This document shows, one piece after another, positions 1-7,828 of a DNA stretch of 64,000 nt (positions are counted from its first letter, which is position 1; each line of letters begins with the position of its first letter). The notes under the pieces are model-generated. The model did no database searches. It saw nothing but the letters and a program-made list of their open reading frames with translations, and was not told the DNA's origin. Source of the DNA: an uncultured Lachnospiraceae bacterium. Its GTDB lineage: Bacteria; Bacillota; Clostridia; Lachnospirales; Lachnospiraceae. Where the stretch lies: assembly GCA_902793995.1 (NCBI GenBank), contig CADBFP010000009.1, forward strand, positions 23,351-87,350, given 5' to 3'. The position numbers and the translations under genes were made by a program.

Positions 1-767
1 GGATGCAGCTGTTTCTTTTTCCCGGTGATGACCCCGGCCTTGGCCAGGCGCATCATGCCCGTGGTAATCATTTCCGTATGGATGCCCAGATCCTTTTTCT
101 CCATCAGGCTTTCCGCCACCGCATTGGGGATACCCCCGATACCCAGCTGCAGGCAGTCGCCGTCCTTTATCATATCCGCAATCAGCTTGCCGATGAGCCG
201 GTCCTTCTCATTGGGCTCCACATCCGGCAGCTCCGGCATGGGATAGTCCACCTGCACCAGATAATCCACATCGTCCACATGCACCTGCACGTCTCCGTGG
301 GTGCGGGGGGCGTTGGGGTTGACTTCCAGAATCAGCAGCTTCGCTTCCCGCATGCAGCGGGTCTCGTAGGTATTGCTGGTGGACAGGGACACATAGCCAT
401 GGGCGTCCGGCGCGGAGCAAAGGCCCACATAAATGTCCGGCGTCCGGTGGCACAGCCGCTTAAAAGCCGCCAGATGCAGGTGGTTGGGGATATAACTGAT
501 GCGGCAGCCCGCCTCCGCCGCCTTCCGGAGGGCCGGGGTATAAAACCAGCCCTCGGTGATAAAGCTTTCCTTATAGGCGGGGTTGACGGAATACTCGTAA
601 GATGTCATAGGCAGACAGTTGGTCACCGTCACATCCTTCACCCGGTCCGCAATGGTATGCAGATTGGTCATAAATTCCCGGCCCTCGGCGGCGCCCAGAG
701 CGGTGATGATGAAATCACCGCTCTTCACCTGCGCCAGGGCCTCCTGGATTGTAATATACTTTCCCAT
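1..767 (-). CDS. Acetyl-CoA hydrolase/transferase family CoA-transferase (partial, 3' end outside window)
   Basis: Only the first 255 residues are visible because the gene runs off the left edge. The family (about 430-450 residues) moves CoA between acetate or butyrate and another carboxylate through a glutamyl-CoA intermediate. Visible marks are the glycine-rich LGIGGIPNAVAESL (208-221) and GIHTEM (228-233); Glu232 sits where 4-hydroxybutyrate and butyryl-CoA transferases have the catalytic glutamate. The ATG at 767 has an AGAGGTG ribosome site. It lies 21 bases after the binding-protein gene, so it is the last visible gene of the operon starting at 7506 and presumably loads or removes CoA on the acid which that operon imports. 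The acyl specificity cannot be read from the sequence. Confidence 0.92.
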   Translation of the reverse strand, partial: MGKYITIQEALAQVKSGDFIITALGAAEGREFMTNLHTIADRVKDVTVTNCLPMTSYEYSVNPAYKESFITEGWFYTPALRKAAEAGCRISYIPNHLHLAAFKRLCHRTPDIYVGLCSAPDAHGYVSLSTSNTYETRCMREAKLLILEVNPNAPRTHGDVQVHVDDVDYLVQVDYPMPELPDVEPNEKDRLIGKLIADMIKDGDCLQLGIGGIPNAVAESLMEKKDLGIHTEMITTGMMRLAKAGVITGKKKQLH

Positions 768-788
768 AGGAGCACCTCTGTTTCTATT

Positions 789-2222
789 TTACCGCTTTCC
801 CCACACTTCGTCCAGAGACATAATGCCGGAAACTTCCACCAGATCCCGGATACCGGTGGTTTCGTTCACCGTCAGGGAAATGGTATTTAAGGCCAGGGAC
901 GTGACCCCAAGACGGTCGCCCTTCGCATAATTGATGTCGCCGCCCATGGGAATGTGGAAAGGCACTTCCTCGCAAACGGCAATGTAATTCTCCCAGGTCA
1001 GCTCCTGATTCTTGGCTTTCAGCTGCTCCAGGCCGTGGACAAAGAGTTTGGCAGCCACATAACCGGCCATGGCATAGGAGTTGGTGGCATAGGTGTTGGC
1101 TGCTTCAATGCCGTTGGCCGCTTCCCAGGCCATCTGCACCGTGGCAAATTCCATCATTTCCGCATAACCCTGCTCCGTGGTCACATCCAGCCAGGCAGTG
1201 GCATACACGGGGCGTTCCTCCGTCACGGAGCCGTTTTCCACCAGCTCATTCAGGAAGGTGGCGGAGGCGGATACATAGGAGGTGATTACCTTGGCGTTGT
1301 AGTTGATATCACGCATGGAAACCATGGCGGTCTGGAAAGGCGCCTGGTTCATGCAGGCGATGACCACATCGCAGCCGGAGTTTTTCAGCACCGTCAAAGC
1401 GGTGGAGTATTCCGTGGCAGAGGGATCCACTTCCTGATACACAATATCAAAGCTGCCCTCTTCCGCCTGGCGCTTTACCCCCGCCAGGAGGCCGGCACCG
1501 GCATCGTCGGTGGTGGCAATCACGCCGATCTTCTTGCCGCCTAAGCCCGCGCCGTCAGTCTCGGAAGCCAGAGCCCGGGCCAGCAGCACCCGGCCCTCCG
1601 CATTGTAAATGGGCTGCACCGGGAATACGCAGGCATTCTTGCCCGTGGCGCCTTCCTGATACAGTTCGGAAATACCGGTGGCGGCATACATCATGGGAAT
1701 GCCTACGCTCTTGATGTAATCCAGGGTAGCGCCCACGGTATTGGTGCCAAAGTGGCCCACCAGGGCAAAGACTTTGTCATCTTCCACCAGGGTCTTGGTG
1801 TAGGTTAAGCCCTGGGCCGCATCGAAGCCGTCATCGTAATGCTTCAGCTCGATCTTCTTGCCGTTAAAGCCGCCGGCATCGTTATAAGCCTTGAACACCG
1901 CTTCCATACCTGCATTGAAGGGAACGCCTACGGCGGCAAAGGCCCCGGAGGTGGCGGCGGTATTGCCTACATAAATGGTATCGTCCGTGACGCCCTGCAC
2001 GGTACCTGCCGGGGCAGGAACCGCGGTAGTATCCGCTGCCGCCGTGGTGGTGTCCGCCGGCTTCGCCGTAGTGGTGTCCGCCGGCTTCGCCGTGGTGGTA
2101 TCCGCCGGCTTCGCCGTGGTGGTTGCCGGCGCCGCTGTGGTGGGGGTAGTCCCGCCGCCGCAGGCTGCCAGAGACGCTGTCATGGCCAGCGCCAGGATGG
2201 CCGCTAAAATACGCTTTTTCAT
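789..2222 (-). CDS. Branched-chain amino acid-type ABC transporter substrate-binding lipoprotein
   Basis: The extracytoplasmic binding protein of the Liv-type importer encoded just upstream. A lipoprotein signal peptide ends in LAAC (lipid-modified Cys21). It is followed by a Thr/Ala/Pro linker with three exact eight-residue TTTAKPAD repeats, then a periplasmic-binding-protein type I (LivJ-like) domain from about residue 75 to the end. The start at 2222 is preferred over the ATG at 2228 because the AAGGAG ribosome site is only one base from 2228 but seven from 2222. The product is 477 residues, longer than the usual 370-400 because of the linker. Liv-type binding proteins take amino acids, amides, aromatic acids or short acids; the neighbouring CoA enzymes favour a carboxylic acid, which is inference. 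Confidence 0.93.
   Translation of the reverse strand: MKKRILAAILALAMTASLAACGGGTTPTTAAPATTTAKPADTTTAKPADTTTAKPADTTTAAADTTAVPAPAGTVQGVTDDTIYVGNTAATSGAFAAVGVPFNAGMEAVFKAYNDAGGFNGKKIELKHYDDGFDAAQGLTYTKTLVEDDKVFALVGHFGTNTVGATLDYIKSVGIPMMYAATGISELYQEGATGKNACVFPVQPIYNAEGRVLLARALASETDGAGLGGKKIGVIATTDDAGAGLLAGVKRQAEEGSFDIVYQEVDPSATEYSTALTVLKNSGCDVVIACMNQAPFQTAMVSMRDINYNAKVITSYVSASATFLNELVENGSVTEERPVYATAWLDVTTEQGYAEMMEFATVQMAWEAANGIEAANTYATNSYAMAGYVAAKLFVHGLEQLKAKNQELTWENYIAVCEEVPFHIPMGGDINYAKGDRLGVTSLALNTISLTVNETTGIRDLVEVSGIMSLDEVWGKR
2047..2118. repeat. Three tandem 24-bp repeats coding the lipoprotein linker
   Basis: Three consecutive 24-base units (2047-2070, 2071-2094, 2095-2118) differ by only one or two bases. 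They encode the repeated TTTAKPAD segment of the binding protein. Near-identity at DNA level suggests recent slippage expansion. Confidence 0.9.
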
Positions 2223-2243
2223 AATCATACTCCTTTTTCTTTT

Positions 2244-2984
2244 TTATTCTTTCTGCCCGGAGGCAGTCTGGTTCTTTTTGCCGCCTAAATAGGCGTCGAT
2301 CAATGATTCCTCGTGGATCAGGGAGGAAGCAGGGCCCTTCATACTCACGGTGCCCAGTTCCAATACATAAGCAAAGTCGGCGATTTCCAGGGTCATCAAA
2401 GCATTTTGCTCAACAATCAGAATGGTGGTGCCTTCCTGGCGTATTTGCTTTAAGGCCCGGAAAATGCTTTCGATAATGAGAGGCGCCAGGCCCAGGGAGG
2501 GCTCGTCCAAAAGCAGCAGCCGGGGAGAGGACATAAGGGCCCGGCCGATGGCCAGCATTTGCTGCTCTCCGCCGGACAAGGTGCCGGCCTGCTGCTTCTC
2601 CCGTTCTTTCAGCACCGGAAACATGCCGTAAACCCGCTCCAGGCTCCTTAGGGCATCCCGGCGGTTTTTAATGACATAAGCGCCGGCCCACAGATTGTCC
2701 TCCACGCTCAGGCCCGCAAAGATCTGCCGGCCCTCGGGAGAAAGGGCGATGCCCTGGCGGACGATTTCATGGGGGCTTCTGGCCAGGGCCTTCCCCGCTA
2801 TCTGAATGCTGCCGCCGCTGCGGGGCACCGCGCCGCAAATGGCTTTGAGGGTAGAACTCTTCCCGGCTCCGTTGGAGCCCAAAAGGGCTACAATCTGTCC
2901 CTCTTCCACTTCCAGATCAATGCCCCGGACCGCCTTTAAAGGGCCATAGCTCACCGTCAGGTTTTTCACTTCCAAGAGCGCCAT
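2244..2984 (-). CDS. livF: Liv-type ABC transporter ATP-binding protein LivF
   Basis: One of the two ATPases that power the Liv-type importer on the cytoplasmic face. The 246-residue product shows Walker A GSNGAGKS (36-43), signature LSGGE (136-140) and Walker B LLLLDEP (156-162), at the usual LivF length of about 235-250. The open frame extends upstream to 3110, but that part overlaps livG. The ATG at 2984 has a strong AAAGGAGG ribosome site and gives the standard LivF N-terminus, so it is taken as the start. It follows livG with a one-base gap, which implies translational coupling. The substrate is set by the binding protein, not by this subunit. Confidence 0.96.
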   Translation of the reverse strand: MALLEVKNLTVSYGPLKAVRGIDLEVEEGQIVALLGSNGAGKSSTLKAICGAVPRSGGSIQIAGKALARSPHEIVRQGIALSPEGRQIFAGLSVEDNLWAGAYVIKNRRDALRSLERVYGMFPVLKEREKQQAGTLSGGEQQMLAIGRALMSSPRLLLLDEPSLGLAPLIIESIFRALKQIRQEGTTILIVEQNALMTLEIADFAYVLELGTVSMKGPASSLIHEESLIDAYLGGKKNQTASGQKE

Positions 2985-2985
2985 A

Positions 2986-3783
2986 TCAGTCCTCCTTTCC
3001 GGGATGCCCCAGATAGGCCGTCCGCACATCTTCATTGGCCTGGATCTCTTCCGGGGTGCCGATAGCCAGCAGCTTCCCGAAGGAAATGGCGCAGATGCGG
3101 TCGCACACATCCATCACCAGACCCATATCGTGCTCCACCAGCAGCACCGCACATTGATACTCCTGCCGGATCCGCCGGATCAGGCCCGCCAGCTCCGCCG
3201 TCTCCGTATCATTCAGACCCGCTGCCGGCTCATCCAGGATAATCAGCTTCGGCTCTGCCATCAGGGTTCTGGCGATTTCGATCTTCTTTAAGATGCCATA
3301 GGGCAGGCCGTAAGCGTAACGATCCCGGTAAAGCATCAGATCCATGAACCCGAGCACTTTCTCCGCCTTCTCCCGGATCCGCTTCTCTTCCCGTTTCAGC
3401 CGGGGCAGATGCAGGGCCTGGGTGGCCAGCGAAGCCTGAAACTGTCTGTGTCCCGCTATCAAAAGGTTCTCCAGCACCGTCAATTCCCGGATTACTTCCA
3501 CATTCTGGAAGGTGCGGACAATGCCCAGGTCTATCACTTCATGGACTTTCTTTTTGCACAGATCGATTTCTCCGCCGGCCTCTCCCTGAAACAGCAGCTG
3601 GCCGGAGGTGGGTTTGTAAAATTGGGTAATGCAGTTAAACACCGTGGTCTTGCCGGCGCCGTTGGGTCCGATCAGACCGAAGATTTCTCCCGGTTTCACT
3701 TCAAAGGACAGGCCGTCCACTGCCTTCACTCCGCCGAAATACATACATAAATCCTGAATCCGCAGTACGCTGTCAGCTTTCAT
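2986..3783 (-). CDS. livG: Liv-type ABC transporter ATP-binding protein LivG
   Basis: The second ATPase of the importer (265 residues, typical of LivG). Walker A is GPNGAGKT (39-46) and Walker B LIILDEP (180-186). The signature region is LPYGILKKIEIAR (160-172), a LivG-style variant in which the canonical LSGG is replaced by a YG..K..EIAR pattern. The gene overlaps the end of livM by 11 bases and abuts livF, so all four transport subunits are probably made from one message and coupled in translation. Confidence 0.96.
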   Translation of the reverse strand: MKADSVLRIQDLCMYFGGVKAVDGLSFEVKPGEIFGLIGPNGAGKTTVFNCITQFYKPTSGQLLFQGEAGGEIDLCKKKVHEVIDLGIVRTFQNVEVIRELTVLENLLIAGHRQFQASLATQALHLPRLKREEKRIREKAEKVLGFMDLMLYRDRYAYGLPYGILKKIEIARTLMAEPKLIILDEPAAGLNDTETAELAGLIRRIRQEYQCAVLLVEHDMGLVMDVCDRICAISFGKLLAIGTPEEIQANEDVRTAYLGHPGKED

Positions 3784-4801
3784 GGGCCGCCTCCTTTTCC
3801 TTCAGCTTTCTTCCCTGCCATTTCATCTTCAGTTCCCATACGATTTGGGCAAAGCCGCCGGGAAAGAACATCACCACCAGGATAATCAGCAAACCGGTGA
3901 TCATGGTGATAAAAGCCGGATTCTTCTGGAAGAACTGAATCTTGCTCAGGAACATGGACTGAATGCCGTAAATAATGAAAATGCCGAAGGTGGAGCCCCA
4001 GAGGCTCTTGGCCCCGCCGATTACCACGCCCCCCAGGATATTGAGAGAGGTGGTGAGGGTCAGCAGGGTGGAGGTGGCGGTGGTCATGGTGCGCACATGC
4101 ACCATGTACAGCAGGCCTCCCAGGGCAGCAAACACCGTGGCGATTACAAAGGACAGCAGCCGGTATTTCATTAGGGAAATCCCCATGGCCTGGGCGGCGG
4201 AAGTGGAATTCTTCATGGCCAGCATGGCCCGGCCCGTGGGGCTTTGAATCAGGTTCGCCACCAGCAGCATCAAAACCGCAAAGATCCCTAAAATCAGGTA
4301 GTAGCTGCCCGTATCGCTGACGGGGGTGCCGAAGAGTTTCAAATTGTTCAAATCGATTTTAATAGTCGGCTTTAAGGCCATCAGCAGGTTCCGGATGGTC
4401 TCCGAAAGTCCCAGGGTCATGATGGCCAGATAAATGCCCTCGATCCGCAGGGAGATAAAGCCCACGATAATCCCCAGCAGCAAGGACACGGCTATGGTAG
4501 CTGCCAGGGCCAGGATAAAGGGGAGGCCCAGCTCCTGCATCATATAGTAGGCGATATAGGCGCCTACGCCGATAAAGCCGGCGGTGCCCAGGGAGGCCAG
4601 GCCCGCATAGCCCAGCAGCAGGCAAAAACCGATGGCTACAATGGCATAAATCAGGGTATTGCCCAGGGCATATACCAGGGAATTAGGCAGGATGCCCCCG
4701 CCGGATAAGAGCTGCACCCCCGCGGCCAGAGCCACAAAGAGCAGAATCTGGGCCCCGGGTTTTTTCAGGAGATTGCTGATGGGATTTTGTTTTTGATTCA
4801 T
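3773..4801 (-). CDS. livM: Liv-type ABC transporter permease LivM
   Basis: An integral membrane permease of 342 residues with about nine hydrophobic segments. The family motif GYAGLASLGTAGFIGVGAY is visible near residues 64-82 (compare the LivM GYAG.LSLGHAAFFGIGAY pattern). A positively charged C-terminus (KMKWQGRKLKEKEA) faces the cytoplasm. It pairs with LivH to form the membrane channel. The start is the ATG at 4801, with an AGGAGGC-type ribosome site nine bases after the livH stop codon. It overlaps livG by 11 bases. Confidence 0.95.
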   Translation of the reverse strand: MNQKQNPISNLLKKPGAQILLFVALAAGVQLLSGGGILPNSLVYALGNTLIYAIVAIGFCLLLGYAGLASLGTAGFIGVGAYIAYYMMQELGLPFILALAATIAVSLLLGIIVGFISLRIEGIYLAIMTLGLSETIRNLLMALKPTIKIDLNNLKLFGTPVSDTGSYYLILGIFAVLMLLVANLIQSPTGRAMLAMKNSTSAAQAMGISLMKYRLLSFVIATVFAALGGLLYMVHVRTMTTATSTLLTLTTSLNILGGVVIGGAKSLWGSTFGIFIIYGIQSMFLSKIQFFQKNPAFITMITGLLIILVVMFFPGGFAQIVWELKMKWQGRKLKEKEAAHES

Positions 4802-4810
4802 AGCCGCCTC

Positions 4811-5746
4811 CTAAACCTTTTTGACCAGGGGTTTCCCCAGAAGGCCCTGGGGCTTGATCAGAATCACAATCAGCATCAGGGCATACACAATCACCATATT
4901 CCAGCGGGTAATGCCGGAAAAGCCCGGCACCGTGGCCAGAAAGCCCACGCAGGTGGAGGCCAGCTGAATCACCACGGCGCCCACCAGAGGGCCGTAGAAG
5001 GTGGAAAAGCCCCCTAAAATGCCTGCCAGGAAAGCGTTTACCTGAATGGTGGTCATAAAGCTGACCCCGATTTTGGCGCCGCCGCCGGCATACATCACCG
5101 CTGCCAGCACCCCCAGCCCGCCGGCTATGGCCCAGCTGACGGCGGTAACCGCATGGGTGTTGATCCCCATCAGCTCCGCCGTGGATTCACTGGAAGCCGT
5201 GGTGCGCACCGCCAGCCCCCACTTGCTGAATTTCAAAAGAGCAAAGAGGCTGCCCAGCACCAGCAGGGTGATCCCCAGGCAAATCAGGGAATGCTTGGTA
5301 ATCACCAGCTCGCCCCCGGCGAAGGGGACGAAGAGGTTGGGCTTTTTCCCGGCGGCCACTGCGTTGTAAAAGGGTTCAAAGGGGATGGATTCCGGGTTTC
5401 CGAATATTAAGGGAATGCCTCCGAAGATGATGGAAACCAGCCCCATGGTTATAATCTGCTTGCCCACCGGGTTCACGCTGCGGCCCCTGCGGAAGATCAC
5501 CACATCCACGAAAAGGCCGCTGAGCACCCCTACCAGAATCCCGGGGAAAACCCCCAGCCATACGGGCAGCCCCAGCTTTTTGAACAGATCCGCCGTCACA
5601 TAGCAGCCCAGCGCCGCAATGGAGCCCTGGGCGAAATTGGTGGTGGTGGAGGTCTTGAAAATCAAGGTCACCGCAAAAGCCGACAGGCAGGTGATGCAGA
5701 TGGTCAGCAGAGAGCTGAGCAGCGTGGAAACAAAGGTGGCAAACAT
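4811..5746 (-). CDS. livH: Liv-type ABC transporter permease LivH
   Basis: The first membrane permease of the importer, 311 residues, almost entirely hydrophobic helices. The LivH mark is the N-terminal TTNFAQGSIAALGCY segment, like the INFAHG..YMLGAY motif of the family. The open frame reaches 5809, but the ATG at 5746 has a GGAGG site nine bases upstream and falls just after the stop of the condensing-enzyme gene, so it is used as the start. Its position directly behind two biosynthetic-type enzymes is unusual for a liv cluster and ties transport to that chemistry. Confidence 0.95.
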   Translation of the reverse strand: MFATFVSTLLSSLLTICITCLSAFAVTLIFKTSTTTNFAQGSIAALGCYVTADLFKKLGLPVWLGVFPGILVGVLSGLFVDVVIFRRGRSVNPVGKQIITMGLVSIIFGGIPLIFGNPESIPFEPFYNAVAAGKKPNLFVPFAGGELVITKHSLICLGITLLVLGSLFALLKFSKWGLAVRTTASSESTAELMGINTHAVTAVSWAIAGGLGVLAAVMYAGGGAKIGVSFMTTIQVNAFLAGILGGFSTFYGPLVGAVVIQLASTCVGFLATVPGFSGITRWNMVIVYALMLIVILIKPQGLLGKPLVKKV

Positions 5747-5750
5747 AATC

Positions 5751-6776
5751 TTAAGCCTCCCCCCAGCGGATAATATTGGCGGCCCAGACATAGCCGATGC
5801 CGGCGGCAATCATGCAGATCACGCTGCCGTCCTTTACCTTGCCTTCCTTCAGGGCCAGTTCCAGAGACAGAATCTGGTCCACCTGGCCGATATGGCCGTA
5901 ATCCTCCAGATAAATGGAGTTTTCTTCCGTCAGGCCAAGATCCGCCAGCATGCCCAGATGGCCGGAGCGCTTGATATGGAGGATATCCAGATAATCAATA
6001 TCCTTCCGTTCCAGCCCCGCCTGAGCCAGGGAATCGTCTATGCATTTATACCAGTTGGGCATGGACACCACATTCAGCCTGTCCTTCATTTTCACCGGCT
6101 CCATAAGCCGCAGGGAATGCATGGCCTCCTCCAGGTTTTCCCTGGTATAAGGCTGGGCAATGCCTCCGATCTGCACCCCTGCCGTCCGGGACAGGGAACC
6201 GTCGGAAATGATCCGGCTGCCCAAAAGCAGGTTCCGGCCCCAGTTCCGCTTCAGGATGATGGCGCCGCCCCCCACCGCCAGGTTGTACATCATGGACATA
6301 TCCTTGTCGGTGTAATCCAAAAAGTCGCCGTTGCGGTAGCCCCCGGCTATCAGCACCGTGTTGATCTGGGGATCCGCGATAATCATATCCCGGGCCATTT
6401 TCATGGCGGAAACGCATGTGCAGCAACGGTTTTGCACATCGATGCCCCAGGCGTTCCAGGCCCCGATCCGATCCTGAATATACAGGGCGGAGGTGGTTAA
6501 GGGGTATTCCTTCCACTCCTCTCCCATGCACAGAATCAGGTCGATCTCCATAGGATCCACGCCGGTGTTTTCCAGGCACTTTAAGGCGGCCAAAGCCCCC
6601 ATTTCCTGGGTGCCGTCCTCCACCGCAGGGCTGGAGATATATTTCTGACGGATGCCCAGCTTGGAAATCACCGCTTCCTCGCTCCAGGTGCCCCCGGTAG
6701 CTTCGGAGATCTCCTTAGCCGTCATAATGGTTTTCGGCAAATAGACGCCGGTCCCCACAATTCCTACATGATCCAT
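5751..6776 (-). CDS. 3-oxoacyl-ACP synthase III (FabH)-like condensing enzyme
   Basis: A thiolase-fold protein of 341 residues related to FabH, which joins an acyl-CoA to a malonyl-ACP or similar acceptor. The probable acyl-accepting cysteine is Cys118 in GIDVQNRC, aligned to the FabH AFDVAAAC motif. Histidine 267 (DILHIKR) matches the FabH histidine. The position of the FabH asparagine (YGN) is His295 (YGHIGQ), so the triad reads Cys-His-His rather than Cys-His-Asn. The ATG at 6776 has an AAGGAGG site; the longer frame to 6821 overlaps the reductase gene. Its neighbours are an SDR reductase, a Liv importer and a CoA-transferase, not a fatty-acid cluster, so a catabolic or specialised role is more likely than bulk fatty-acid initiation. 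Confidence 0.85.
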   Translation of the reverse strand: MDHVGIVGTGVYLPKTIMTAKEISEATGGTWSEEAVISKLGIRQKYISSPAVEDGTQEMGALAALKCLENTGVDPMEIDLILCMGEEWKEYPLTTSALYIQDRIGAWNAWGIDVQNRCCTCVSAMKMARDMIIADPQINTVLIAGGYRNGDFLDYTDKDMSMMYNLAVGGGAIILKRNWGRNLLLGSRIISDGSLSRTAGVQIGGIAQPYTRENLEEAMHSLRLMEPVKMKDRLNVVSMPNWYKCIDDSLAQAGLERKDIDYLDILHIKRSGHLGMLADLGLTEENSIYLEDYGHIGQVDQILSLELALKEGKVKDGSVICMIAAGIGYVWAANIIRWGEA

Positions 6777-6786
6777 AAGGTCCTCC

Positions 6787-7506
6787 TTATAATCGCATGC
6801 CCCCGTTGACGGACAGCACATGGCCCGTTACATAGGAAGCATCTTCGCTGGCCAGGAACAGAGCGGCCTTGGCAATTTCTTCCGGCTGGCCCAGACGGCC
6901 CAGCATGGTCATCTTGGCAAACTGATCCAGCAGTTCCTGGGGCACCGTCTTCAAAATATCCGTCATGGTGTAGCCCGGCGTGATGCAGTTCACCCGCACC
7001 GGCACGCCTTTCCGGGCAAATTCCTTGGCCCAGGTCTTGGTGAGGCCGATGACCCCGGCCTTGGCCGCCGCATAGTTGGCCTGGCCGATATTGCCGAATT
7101 CCGCCACCACGGAGGAAATACTCACAATGCTGCCACCTCCATCCGCTTCCATCATAGGCCCCACCAGTCTGGTCAGGTTGAAAACACCCTTTAAATCCAC
7201 ATCAATCACCAGATCCCACTGCTCATCCGTCATTTTCCGGGTCATGGCGTCCCGGGTGATGCCCGCGTTGTTGATCAGAATATCGATGCGTCCGTACTTT
7301 TCTTTGACATAATCCACGAAGGTCCGGCAGGCTTCCGTATCGGTCACGTTCAGGGCATAGTATTCCACGTTCTCATTGGTATAGCTCAGCTCCGCCATAT
7401 CCACGCCGATAACCTTGGCGCCCTCCACCGCAAAGAGCTGCGCCATGGCGCCGCCTAATCCTTTGGCTGCGCCGGTAACCACGGCGACTTTGTTTTCCAG
7501 TCTCAT
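6787..7506 (-). CDS. SDR family oxidoreductase (FabG-like 3-oxoacyl reductase)
   Basis: A classical short-chain dehydrogenase/reductase of 239 residues. It shows the nucleotide motif TGAAKGLG (11-18), NNAG (79-82), catalytic Ser131/132, Tyr145 and Lys149 (YAAAK), and a C-terminal GHVLSVNGGMRL typical of FabG. It probably interconverts a 3-oxoacyl and a 3-hydroxyacyl thioester made or used by the FabH-like enzyme ten bases downstream. It is the first gene of the operon, read from a strong promoter at 7572-7600 flanked by palindromic operators. FabG-like sequences are promiscuous, so the true substrate may not be an ACP thioester. Confidence 0.9.
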   Translation of the reverse strand: MRLENKVAVVTGAAKGLGGAMAQLFAVEGAKVIGVDMAELSYTNENVEYYALNVTDTEACRTFVDYVKEKYGRIDILINNAGITRDAMTRKMTDEQWDLVIDVDLKGVFNLTRLVGPMMEADGGGSIVSISSVVAEFGNIGQANYAAAKAGVIGLTKTWAKEFARKGVPVRVNCITPGYTMTDILKTVPQELLDQFAKMTMLGRLGQPEEIAKAALFLASEDASYVTGHVLSVNGGMRL

Positions 7507-7545
7507 CTTTTCATCCTCCGATTATTCAGTTTTACGCGCGTTTAT

Positions 7546-7560
7546 ATGAACATTGTTCAT
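7546..7560. promoter_or_regulatory. TetR-type operator just downstream of the liv operon start site
   Basis: A perfect 15-bp inverted repeat with arms ATGAAC and GTTCAT around an ATT centre. It lies a few bases past the expected transcription start of the minus-strand operon, where a bound repressor would block transcription. It matches the sites clustered at 7608-7681. Confidence 0.75.
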
Positions 7561-7571
7561 ATTATGTTTTT

Positions 7572-7600
7572 ATGATACTTGTCCGGCAACGCTTTGTCAA
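7572..7600 (-). promoter_or_regulatory. Sigma-A promoter of the fabG-fabH-liv operon
   Basis: Reading the minus strand, TTGACA at 7600-7595 is followed after exactly 17 bases by TATCAT at 7577-7572. Transcription should begin near 7565. One operator lies just downstream and another just upstream of the -35 box. Confidence 0.85.
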
Positions 7601-7607
7601 GTATAAA

Positions 7608-7681
7608 ATGAATAATGTTCACAAAATAATGAATCTAATTCATATAGGTGAATATCATTCATATTTGTGAAATAATGTCCA
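7608..7681. promoter_or_regulatory. Array of four evenly spaced operator palindromes
   Basis: Three good 15-bp palindromes start at 7608 (ATGAATAATGTTCAC), 7629 (ATGAATCTAATTCAT) and 7648 (GTGAATATCATTCAT), and a degenerate fourth starts at 7667. Starts are 21, 19 and 19 bases apart, about two helical turns. All fit RTGAAY-N3-RTTCAY and lie between the operon promoter and the divergent tetR gene. The TetR protein is the obvious candidate ligand-responsive binder (inference). Confidence 0.75.
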
Positions 7682-7739
7682 TTTTTTCCATTCCTGTCTT
7701 TCTTTTTTAAGCAGTTTCGGCTCTTTTGTGCTTCCCGCC

Positions 7740-7768
7740 TTGTTTTTTCTCCTTCTGCCTTTTATAAT
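7740..7768 (+). promoter_or_regulatory. Promoter of the tetR gene
   Basis: TTGTTT at 7740-7745, a 17-base spacer and an exact TATAAT at 7763-7768, giving a leader of about 50 bases before the ATG at 7829. Confidence 0.65.
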
Positions 7769-7828
7769 GGGCGGGTAATTGCAAAACGTGATTTCCCTAT
7801 CAAAAAAACTAATAAGGATGCCTGAGCT

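Noticed and set aside
3-890. Long plus-strand open frame opposite the first gene
   Set aside because: It is a shadow of the CoA-transferase gene on the minus strand. It has no ribosome site and a His/Gln-rich translation typical of antisense frames in GC-rich DNA.
2047-2118. Tandem repeats considered as a CRISPR array
   Set aside because: There are no spacers, the units are contiguous and in frame, and they encode the TTTAKPAD lipoprotein linker.
2985-3110. Upstream extension of livF (and similar extensions of livH, iorB, rpsJ, rpsQ and the CoA-transferase at 33373)
   Set aside because: These open stretches overlap neighbouring genes, leaders or repeats, and the internal starts have strong ribosome sites and match family N-termini.
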